This document shows, piece after piece, positions 1-5,273 of a DNA stretch of 7,235 nucleotides (position 1 is the first letter of the stretch; each line of letters opens with the position of its first letter). This stretch comes from CAYYMX01 sp964473045 (GTDB taxonomy: Bacteria > Pseudomonadota > Alphaproteobacteria > Methylaequorales > Methylaequoraceae). Where the stretch lies: assembly GCA_964473045.1 (NCBI GenBank), contig CAYYMX010000070.1, positions 1 to 7,235 of the forward strand, in the 5' to 3' direction. The notes under the pieces were generated by a model. The model ran no database searches. It saw nothing but the letters and a program-made list of their open reading frames with translations, and was not told where the DNA came from. The position numbers and the translations under genes are program-made.

Positions 1-1043
1 CTTAGAAATACTGTTTCCCTGTGCTTATTTGGAATTTCTATCCCTAAGGCATCTTTGCCAGGAATTGTGGATATTCTGGTTGACGTTGCACTCATTGACC
101 TTGCAATATCATCAGACAAACGAATTACACTAGAAGATTGAGTTCCTGGAGCTGGAGTTAATTCAAACAAAGTAACGATTGGTCCTTGTTTAACCTCTGT
201 TATATTCCCACTAATTCTGAAATCATTCAAAACATTGGTTAATAGCTCTCTATTTATTTGGGTGCTTTTCTTATTTTCACTTTCCATACCAGGAATTTTT
301 TTTGATTTTTCCAACAATTCTAATGATGGAAAAACATAATTTGGATTTAATTTTGGTACCAATGGATGTTTTTTGTCATTAGAAGTTTTCAAACTTCTAT
401 TGCTTACACTTTTATTTTTTTCAAATAGTGTTTTAAACTTGACTTTTCTTGTGACTCTTAGTGTAACGGCAAGTAAAAGAAGTGCATTCGTAAGGAGTCT
501 TGTCAAAATTAATACGAACTGTCTTAATTCAGAAAACCTTATGTTATAAGACAAAGAAATAAAGAAAATTGAAATAAAAAAAATAAAAAGAGTTATGAAA
601 TTTACATATGCAAAGTCTACAAGAAAATGATTGAAATAAAGATTCAATCCGCTACCTAGCAATCCACCATCAAAAAATAAAAAAAAGCTAAAGTTTTTAG
701 CTATAAATTCACCTAAAAAACAAACAGATAAAATAGAAAATGGGAGAAATGCCCAGGAATACCAAGTCATAGAATTATCAAAAAAGCTTCTTAGTGAACG
801 AAAAATAAAAAACACTGAAATTAAGTAAGAAGAATGACCAATTGCTTGCATTAAAGCTCCTGATAAAATTGAGCCAACTGGCCCCATCCAATTCTTTGAC
901 GTGGAAAGAGACAGATCAAACTTAAATAAGGTGTTATCCAGAGGGCTATAGGAGACTATAGATATAAATGTAAATAGTCCTAATGTTAGGTAGAACAAGG
1001 AGATTGAAATTTTTTTTAAATTTTCTTTTAATCTATCAAACAT
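1..1043 (-). CDS. ftsK: DNA translocase FtsK, N-terminal part (runs off the left edge)
   Basis: FtsK is the inner-membrane, septum-located ATPase that pumps the chromosome termini through the closing division septum and activates XerCD dimer resolution. The visible 347 codons begin MFDRLKENLK at an ATG (complement of 1041-1043). They hold an N-terminal membrane region with hydrophobic stretches at about residues 12-32, 53-80, 95-118 and 145-168, and a loop GGLLGSG at 126-132. A short basic linker follows (about 195-260), then the start of the alpha domain: GPIVTLFELTPAPGT 287-301, DDIARSMSA 311-319, IPGKDALGIEIPN 327-339. These segments are characteristic of FtsK/SpoIIIE. The Walker A/B motor and the gamma DNA-reading domain lie outside the window. 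The linker is short compared with the long Pro/Gln-rich linker of E. coli. The gene is divergent from the ubiquinone hydroxylase across 57 bp. There is no Shine-Dalgarno before the ATG. Identification is firm; only the C-terminal part is unseen. Confidence 0.95.
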   Translation of the reverse strand, partial: MFDRLKENLKKISISLFYLTLGLFTFISIVSYSPLDNTLFKFDLSLSTSKNWMGPVGSILSGALMQAIGHSSYLISVFFIFRSLRSFFDNSMTWYSWAFLPFSILSVCFLGEFIAKNFSFFLFFDGGLLGSGLNLYFNHFLVDFAYVNFITLFIFFISIFFISLSYNIRFSELRQFVLILTRLLTNALLLLAVTLRVTRKVKFKTLFEKNKSVSNRSLKTSNDKKHPLVPKLNPNYVFPSLELLEKSKKIPGMESENKKSTQINRELLTNVLNDFRISGNITEVKQGPIVTLFELTPAPGTQSSSVIRLSDDIARSMSATSTRISTIPGKDALGIEIPNKHRETVFL

Positions 1044-1100
1044 TAGTTAATTTATTAATATTTACATTAATTTGAGAAAAATTGTAAAAAAAATTAATCA
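1044..1100. other. Divergent ftsK / ubiH intergenic region
   Basis: This 57-bp, almost pure A/T spacer separates two start codons pointing away from each other, so it must hold, or lie within, the start signals of both genes. I could not assign a convincing -35/-10 pair or ribosome binding site on either strand. Promoters may lie partly inside the neighbouring coding sequences. Confidence 0.5.
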
Positions 1101-2291
1101 ATGAAAAAAGATTTTGACATTGTCATTCTAGGAGCAGGCCTTGTTGGAATGTTTCTGGCACTAAAGTTAGCTAAAGAAAACATTAATGTTTGTCTAATAG
1201 ATAAACAGAAAAAAACACTGTCTAATGCCCCAAAAGATAATCGAACAACCGCTGTATCGCAAGGTTCATCAAGGATGCTTAAAACTATAGGTTTATGGGA
1301 AAACCTTCAAAGTTTTGCGCAACCTATAAATAAAATTGTTGTTACAGAAGGTTTGTCAGGTAGCAAAATAAATTTCGACTCTAGGATTGCCAACCAGGGG
1401 CCTATGGGTTTTATTATTGAAAACCAGTTGTTAAGAAAAGCTTTTATTAATAGAATTGAAAATTCAAAGCGGATAACTTTTTTAGATAGAACAGAAATTA
1501 CTAATTCCCTTTCTAATTGTTCGAGTCATTTAAACCTTGTTGCAAATGGTAAATCTATTTCATGTAATCTTCTTGTCGGCGCAGACGGAAGATACTCTAA
1601 GACACGATTTCATGCAAATATAAAATATCACTATCAAGAATATGGGCAAAATGCCTATGTTTTCTGCATAACTCACAAGAAACCACATAATGCAGTTGCA
1701 CTGGAAAGATTCTTTCCAGATGGACCCCTTGCTTTATTGCCAATGAAAACATTAAAGGGAAACAAATCATCAGTCGTTTGGACAGTTGACGGTAATAGAG
1801 AAAAGTCTATGAAGAATTTTGATGATGAATTTAAAAAAAAATTTAAAGTCTGCTATCAGAATTTTTTTGGGAGCTTAATTAATATTTCAAAACCTTCCGT
1901 TTATCCTCTAAATATTTTTTCTTGCTATGATTATTTTAGAAATAGAGTCGTCCTAATAGGAGACGCCTGTCAAGCAATACATCCTATAGCTGGACAAGGA
2001 TTTAATCTAGGATTAAGAGATGCATTTTTTCTTTCTCAATCATTAAAAAATGCCAAAAATTTAGGCCTAGATTATGGTAGTCAGATTGTTCTAAAAAAAT
2101 ATTCTCAAAAGAGAACTTTAGATAAAACAATATTCATTCAATCAACTCACAGACTTAATAATTTTTTTTCAAATAATTCTAAAATCATTAAAAAGCTCAG
2201 AGAAACCGGGCTTAAAATATTTAACAAATCCTTGTTTCTGAAAAAACAAAGTATGTTATTTGCTATGGGTTTAAAAAGTTTTGAAATTTAG
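1101..2291 (+). CDS. ubiH: FAD-dependent ubiquinone-biosynthesis hydroxylase, UbiH/UbiF/COQ6 family
   Basis: This 396-aa flavoprotein monooxygenase should hydroxylate the aromatic ring of a polyprenylated ubiquinone precursor, using O2, NAD(P)H and FAD, at the inner membrane or a Ubi complex. Three family motifs are visible: the N-terminal Rossmann motif GAGLVG at 11-16 with the ribose-binding acid D35 (CLIDK); the DG motif LVGADGRYSKTR at 158-169; and the GD motif VVLIGDACQAIHPIAGQG at 283-300, followed by FNLGLRDA. The NRTTAVSQGSSRML stretch at 47-60 is typical of the UbiH/COQ6 subgroup rather than phenol hydroxylases. Length is normal (about 390-410). The ATG at 1101 sits directly before the Rossmann strand, so the start is secure although no Shine-Dalgarno is seen. 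Which ring position it acts on (C1, C5, C6) cannot be told from sequence: alphaproteobacteria use UbiL/UbiM-type enzymes with broadened regioselectivity, so the symbol is a family label. The 3' end overlaps the convergent DUF971 gene by 29 bp. Confidence 0.9.
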   Translation: MKKDFDIVILGAGLVGMFLALKLAKENINVCLIDKQKKTLSNAPKDNRTTAVSQGSSRMLKTIGLWENLQSFAQPINKIVVTEGLSGSKINFDSRIANQGPMGFIIENQLLRKAFINRIENSKRITFLDRTEITNSLSNCSSHLNLVANGKSISCNLLVGADGRYSKTRFHANIKYHYQEYGQNAYVFCITHKKPHNAVALERFFPDGPLALLPMKTLKGNKSSVVWTVDGNREKSMKNFDDEFKKKFKVCYQNFFGSLINISKPSVYPLNIFSCYDYFRNRVVLIGDACQAIHPIAGQGFNLGLRDAFFLSQSLKNAKNLGLDYGSQIVLKKYSQKRTLDKTIFIQSTHRLNNFFSNNSKIIKKLRETGLKIFNKSLFLKKQSMLFAMGLKSFEI

Positions 2292-2565
2292 AACCTAATT
2301 TATATATATATTCCCAGCTATATATACCTGTATTGTGTCCATCATCAAATATTATTCTTATTGCATAATTCCCTACTGTTTTAATTTGATTTATTTTTAC
2401 ATTTTGGTGAATAATTAGGTCCGGGTTTTTCAGGTTCTCTTTGTTTTCAGCTGAAGGACTGTATGCTCTTAAAAATGATGAGGTTAGCAATAAGTGCCTT
2501 TCATTGTGGTAATTTATTTGCAATTTTTTTTTGCTTTTATTTAAAACAATGGAAATAGGGGTCAT
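2263..2565 (-). CDS. DUF971 protein (GBBH-like N-terminal domain)
   Basis: This 100-aa single-domain protein is of the DUF971 family, the fold also found as the N-terminal domain of gamma-butyrobetaine hydroxylase. Hallmarks are LRAYSPSAE at 32-40 and the near-invariant block from V64 to W84 (VGNYAIRI, then FDDGHNTGIYSW). The biochemical role of stand-alone DUF971 proteins is not established; a link with iron-sulfur or metal-cofactor handling has been suggested from gene neighbourhoods, and nothing here proves it. In other members the segment after SPSAE often carries a GHG-type motif; here it is NKENLKN, so that part is not conserved. Its ATG overlaps the stop of the upstream Trm112-like gene as ATGA, implying translational coupling and co-transcription with the LON-domain gene. 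Its 3' end runs 29 bp into the 3' end of the opposing ubiH. Family call is firm; function unknown. Confidence 0.88.
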   Translation of the reverse strand: MTPISIVLNKSKKKLQINYHNERHLLLTSSFLRAYSPSAENKENLKNPDLIIHQNVKINQIKTVGNYAIRIIFDDGHNTGIYSWEYIYKLGSKFQNFLNP

Positions 2566-2732
2566 AAATTAGATTCATTTTTAACTAATAAAATTGGGGT
2601 TCCATTCCTTATTTTGTAAGAATATTTTTTATCTTTAGTAACTAGCAATTTGTCCTCTTTATCATAATAAAGCTTCTGACCAGTTCTTGGACAAACAATT
2701 AGGTCTAAAATGGTTGGGTTAAATTTCTGCAT
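2562..2732 (-). CDS. Trm112-like / UPF0434 small protein (56 aa)
   Basis: This short ORF reads MQKFNPTILDLIVCPRTGQK and continues to a C-terminal IRNGTPILLV at 41-50, ending ESNL. The pattern (LLxxLVCPxTxxxL, then a YxIRxGIPxLL block) is that of the bacterial Trm112/YcaR (UPF0434) family. Eukaryotic and archaeal Trm112 is a zinc-ribbon partner that activates several tRNA, rRNA and release-factor methyltransferases; the bacterial role is less clear. Only one cysteine (C14) is present, as in many bacterial members, so a full zinc site is not formed within one chain. Length (about 55-65 aa) is typical. It starts 11 bp after the LON-domain gene and its TGA overlaps the DUF971 start (ATGA), so the three form one operon. 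The LON-protein/Trm112-like pair is a recurrent neighbourhood in alphaproteobacteria. Confidence 0.88.
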   Translation of the reverse strand: MQKFNPTILDLIVCPRTGQKLYYDKEDKLLVTKDKKYSYKIRNGTPILLVKNESNL

Positions 2733-2743
2733 ATGTATGTTTA

Positions 2744-3418
2744 TTAGGACCTAGTGCGCGGCGAAGTTAGCTTGCTATCATTAATATGCATATTCAAAAT
2801 TGATATAAGCATTTTTGCTCTTTCATTGATACTATTTGCTTCAAGCAATGCCTGCTTTTCATTGAAATCAAAGGGACATCCCATAGAAATAGAGTTAACA
2901 AGATCTTCATCTGTTGATGCATAAATTGAGTCCCAATCTGCATTTGCAGAAATTTTATCAAGATAAGTTTTCATTACTTTTTGCAATTCTTCTCTAACTT
3001 TTTTATCTGAACAAAATGATCTTTTAAAATCGTTCTTAAAATTCATCCAATCTACATCAGCCCTTCTAAAGCCATTAAACAATTTAAGTTCAGTCTTTAT
3101 TTTGAAACGACACAAGCCCTTCAAAATTATCTCGTATCTTTTATCATTCGTTTCAGAAAAAGCTGAAATATAACCTGCACAACCTATTTTGAATAGCTTG
3201 GGGAAGCTAGTTTTATTAGGATTTTTATTGCTCTCCGTAGGTTGAATTAGACCTATTATTCTTCCGTTCTCAAGGGCATAGTCAAACATATGTAAATATC
3301 TATTCTCAAATAGATTAAGGGGAAGCTTAGACCTAGGAAGAATAAGCACCTTATTTAAAGGAAATAACGGGATTACTCGAGGAAGATCTTCAAAATTTTT
3401 TTCAAAACTGTACAGCAT
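2744..3418 (-). CDS. LON N-terminal (substrate-binding) domain protein without protease
   Basis: This 224-aa protein consists of the LON substrate-binding domain (PF02190 type) alone. Recognisable segments are RVIPLFPLNKVLILP at 14-28, LPLNLFENRYLHM at 32-44, IGLIQP at 55-60, FKIGCAGYIS at 76-85, and the ILKGLCRFKI strand at 98-107. There is no AAA+ module and no Ser-Lys protease dyad, so it is not a Lon protease. Such stand-alone proteins are widespread in proteobacteria and their role is undetermined; substrate or peptide recognition is inferred from the domain. It is probably the first gene of the operon with the Trm112-like and DUF971 genes. In many alphaproteobacteria a thioredoxin-like (YbbN) gene precedes it; here the upstream neighbour is a divergent tRNA. 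The ATG at 3418 lies just before the conserved domain and about 22 nt after a predicted transcription start; no Shine-Dalgarno is visible. Confidence 0.9.
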   Translation of the reverse strand: MLYSFEKNFEDLPRVIPLFPLNKVLILPRSKLPLNLFENRYLHMFDYALENGRIIGLIQPTESNKNPNKTSFPKLFKIGCAGYISAFSETNDKRYEIILKGLCRFKIKTELKLFNGFRRADVDWMNFKNDFKRSFCSDKKVREELQKVMKTYLDKISANADWDSIYASTDEDLVNSISMGCPFDFNEKQALLEANSINERAKMLISILNMHINDSKLTSPRTRS

Positions 3419-3419
3419 C

Positions 3420-3450
3420 TATTTTTAATTACAGTATGTATTTTTAATTA
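3420..3450. repeat. Direct repeat TATTTTTAATTA x2, 19-bp period
   Basis: The 12-mer TATTTTTAATTA occurs at 3420-3431 and again at 3439-3450, start to start 19 bp. The right copy overlaps the predicted -10 box of the LON-operon promoter and the left copy ends next to its start codon. It could be a tandem protein-binding site, or chance in A/T-rich sequence. Confidence 0.55.
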
Positions 3451-3476
3451 TACAACAAAAGCAGTTTAAGTATTAA
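3447..3476 (-). promoter_or_regulatory. Predicted promoter of the LON-Trm112-DUF971 operon
   Basis: On the minus strand there is a perfect TATAAT (complement of 3447-3452), with a TTAATA -35-like hexamer (4/6) 18 bp upstream (complement of 3471-3476). Transcription would begin near 3440, about 22 nt before the LON-domain ATG. In a genome this AT-rich a TATAAT can arise by chance, but the position fits. Confidence 0.4.
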
Positions 3477-3501
3477 AATATATTTATTATTGCTAATATA
3501 A

Positions 3502-3529
3502 TTGTAAAAAAATTATTTTTGATTATATT
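3502..3529 (+). promoter_or_regulatory. Possible tRNA-Gly promoter
   Basis: A TTGTAA hexamer (3502-3507, 4/6 match) lies 16 bp before TATATT (3524-3529, 5/6 match). This would start transcription around 3536, about 20 nt before the mature tRNA 5' end. This is the best pair I can find in the 137-bp gap, and the assignment is tentative. Confidence 0.3.
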
Positions 3530-3555
3530 GAATATCGCGGAATACTTGATATTTA

Positions 3556-3630
3556 GCGGGAATAGCTCAGTGGTAGAGCATCACGTTGCCAACGTGAGGG
3601 TCGCGAGTTCGAATCTCGTTTCCCGCTCCA
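3556..3630 (+). tRNA. tRNA-Gly (anticodon GCC)
   Basis: A complete 75-nt cloverleaf can be folded by hand. The acceptor stem is GCGGGAA/TTCCCGC (3556-3562 with 3620-3626). The D stem is GCTC/GAGC (3565-3568 with 3576-3579). The anticodon stem is TCACG/CGTGA (3581-3585 with 3593-3597) with loop TTGCCAA, which gives anticodon GCC at 3588-3590. The variable loop is GGGTC. The T stem is GCGAG/CTCGT with loop TTCGAAT (3608-3614). The discriminator base is T3627, and CCA is encoded at 3628-3630. GCC reads GGC and GGU glycine codons. The tRNA stands alone, divergent from the LON operon. No copy of its 3' end is seen elsewhere in the window, so there is no sign of an integrated element attached to it. 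Confidence 0.97.
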
Positions 3631-3798
3631 AAAAATTAATGATTTAGAACATCTGCTCTTCCCTAAGCCCTTATATTGCCAGATAATTAACCGAAATGGA
3701 TATGTTATATGTATAATATAATTATTTTACTGATTATAATATGAATCCTAATCCTACTTTTTTAATTACAGATATGTTCTATTGTTAAAAAAAAGTAA

Positions 3799-3827
3799 TT
3801 AACCATATTGGTTATTTATGGTATAAT
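3799..3827 (+). promoter_or_regulatory. Predicted sigma70-type promoter upstream of the MFS transporter
   Basis: TTAACC (3799-3804, 4/6 match to the -35 consensus) and a perfect TATAAT (3822-3827) are separated by the ideal 17 bp. Transcription would begin around 3834, leaving a leader of about 100 nt before the MFS start codon at 3932. This is the best-spaced promoter in the window. Confidence 0.5.
3800..3814. promoter_or_regulatory. 15-bp palindrome overlapping the MFS promoter, possible operator
   Basis: TAACCA-TAT-TGGTTA is a perfect inverted repeat with 6-bp arms and a 3-bp centre. It covers most of the -35 hexamer and the first half of the spacer of the predicted promoter, the place where a repressor dimer would block RNA polymerase. 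No regulator gene is seen in the window. Confidence 0.4.
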
Positions 3828-3885
3828 TCAGTCGCATTTTTAAATTTTACATACTAAATTAAACATTTTATAGAAACTTGCTATT

Positions 3886-3908
3886 ATTGTAACTAGATTA
3901 CAATTTTT
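3886..3908 (+). terminator. Hairpin plus T-run in the MFS leader, possible attenuator
   Basis: ATTGTAA (3886-3892) and TTACAAT (3898-3904) pair perfectly around the loop CTAGA, and four further T follow (3905-3908), giving a run of five T from 3904. The shape is that of an intrinsic terminator, but the stem has only one G-C pair and would be weak. It lies between the predicted promoter and the MFS ATG, 24 nt from the latter. It could instead be a dyad DNA-binding site. Confidence 0.3.
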
Positions 3909-3931
3909 AAGTTTATGATAGACTTTTATTT

Positions 3932-5143
3932 ATGTTTAAAATTCTAAAAAATAAATTAACTTTTTCGTGGTGCTTATTCGATTTTGGAATTTCTAGCTAT
4001 CCTACTCTCATTCTTACATTTTTTTATGGTGCGTTTTATGCTAAAAAAATTGCATCAAACCCTACTATAGGTACTAGTTATTGGGGTTTTGCAATATCAG
4101 CAGCTAGCATCTTAAGTTTTTTAATCTTTGCCTTCGTTTTAATACAAGGGAGAAAATATTTTAAAAAACTAAGTACTAGTTTTTTTAAATTTTTCTTTTA
4201 TTTGATGGTTTTATCGTGTTGTAGTCTTTTCTTCTTTGAGGAAGGGTCAAGCCAGTTTTTACCTTTGGTTGTAGTGATCATATCATTCATTGCATTTGAG
4301 GTTGTAAATCTTTTTTACAATATTTCACTTCACAAAATTGCAAAAAAAAAAAATGAAGGAATGATTTCAAACTTGGGATGGGCATTTGGGTATCTTGGCG
4401 GATTAATTTCATTAATGGTAATTTTTTTTCTAATGAAAACTGTAGAACACAGAAATTATGAAATTTTAGGTGTTTCTTTTTTTCTCTTGATTGGGCCATT
4501 TGTAGCTCTTTGGAGCATACTTTTTAGCAAATTTCATTTGAAGAACTTTAAATTTGAAACATTCAAGATTCCAGAGATTCTAAAGTTTTTAGTTGATCTA
4601 AAGTCCAGCAATTTAACAAAATTTCTAATAAGTTATTTTTTTTTTAATAATGCAGTCATATGCATTTTTGCCTTTGCGAGTATGTTTGCATCTTTCTTAT
4701 TTAATTTATCAGAATCAGAAATATTATTTCTTGGAATTTTCATTAATTTATTTGGAATTTTAGGTTGTTTGATTCTTGGTAAATATGAAGATGAATTTGG
4801 TTCTGAGAATAATGTGTTGCTGTGTGTTTTTGCCTTGTTGATACTTACACTTACTCTTTATTTTACAAAAAAAATTATTTTTTTTTGGGTCATCGCCCTT
4901 CTAATAGGTTTTTTCATTGGACCCATCCAAGCAGCTAGTAGAAGTGTGTTGGTAAAAAAAATTAAATCATCCAATCAATTATCAGCTTTTTGTGTATTTT
5001 CAATTTTTGGTAATATCTGTGCGGTTTTAGGCCCACTCACTGTAGGTGTGGTGATAGATTTTTCACATTCAATAAGATTAGGGTTGCTAGTTATTCCTCT
5101 GTTTTTTCTTATATCAACATTTCCATACATTTTTAAAAAGTAA
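3932..5143 (+). CDS. MFS permease, UMF1 / Atg22-like family
   Basis: This 403-aa integral membrane protein of the major facilitator superfamily has about 12 hydrophobic segments. The N-terminus, FSWCLFDFGISSYPTLILTF (11-30), matches the W-x-x-(Y/F)-D-x-x-x-S/N-x-(Y/F) signature of the UMF1/Atg22-like family. Supporting features are YWGFAIS at 60-66, the ISNLGWAFGYLGG block at 145-157, and the GPIQAASRS segment at 330-338 in the second half. Substrates of bacterial UMF1 permeases are mostly unknown; yeast Atg22 exports amino acids from the vacuole, which cannot be transferred here. The length is slightly below the usual 420-480, and the typical cytoplasmic loop motif after helix 2 (D-x-x-G-x-R-K) is reduced to IQGRKYFKKL. 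A run of 12 A (4342-4353) lies inside codons for AKKKN. The gene is monocistronic, with its own leader and a convergent neighbour (purH) 130 bp away. There is no Shine-Dalgarno. Family call good; substrate unknown. Confidence 0.82.
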   Translation: MFKILKNKLTFSWCLFDFGISSYPTLILTFFYGAFYAKKIASNPTIGTSYWGFAISAASILSFLIFAFVLIQGRKYFKKLSTSFFKFFFYLMVLSCCSLFFFEEGSSQFLPLVVVIISFIAFEVVNLFYNISLHKIAKKKNEGMISNLGWAFGYLGGLISLMVIFFLMKTVEHRNYEILGVSFFLLIGPFVALWSILFSKFHLKNFKFETFKIPEILKFLVDLKSSNLTKFLISYFFFNNAVICIFAFASMFASFLFNLSESEILFLGIFINLFGILGCLILGKYEDEFGSENNVLLCVFALLILTLTLYFTKKIIFFWVIALLIGFFIGPIQAASRSVLVKKIKSSNQLSAFCVFSIFGNICAVLGPLTVGVVIDFSHSIRLGLLVIPLFFLISTFPYIFKK

Positions 5144-5273
5144 AAATTCTATGGTTTGCTTTACATTCGTCGTTCAGGAATAATTTAAGATAAATGGTTA
5201 AATAATATTAAAATTTATAGTCGATATTTTTATGAGCAAAAAATGGGAATATAAAACTAAGACAATTTTAGAA
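5144..5273. other. Convergent gap between the MFS gene and purH
   Basis: Two genes end toward each other across 130 bp, so transcription of both must stop here or run into the opposing gene. I found only a weak A/T stem (ATTTTT 5226-5231 with AAAAAT 5239-5244) and no G/C-containing terminator hairpin. No ORF of note is present. Confidence 0.5.

Larger units (their letters stand above)
3631..3931. other. 301-bp gene-free region between tRNA-Gly and the MFS gene
   Basis: This A/T-rich stretch has no ORF longer than about 15 codons and no homology I recognise. It contains a promoter-like pair (3799-3827), a palindrome overlapping it (3800-3814), a hairpin with T-run (3886-3908), and a looser inverted repeat, TTAATTAC (3762-3769) with GTAATTAA (3795-3802). 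Directly after the tRNA I see no GC-rich terminator stem. A small untranslated RNA starting near 3834 is possible but unproven. Confidence 0.6.

Noticed and set aside
3741..3788. 15-codon ORF (MNPNPTFLITDMFYC) directly after a TATAAT, as a leaderless leader peptide
   Set aside because: Too short, no ribosome binding site, and it lies upstream of the better promoter for the transporter; likely chance.
3556..3931. tRNA-Gly as an attachment site of a genomic island carrying the transporter
   Set aside because: No repeat of the tRNA 3' end, no integrase and no composition shift visible within the window.
4287..4499. Minus-strand ORF of 70 codons
   Set aside because: It is antisense to conserved membrane segments of the MFS permease and has no recognisable features.
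5226..5244. ATTTTT/AAAAAT stem as a terminator between the MFS gene and purH
   Set aside because: No G-C pairs in the stem and such pairings are expected by chance in this composition.
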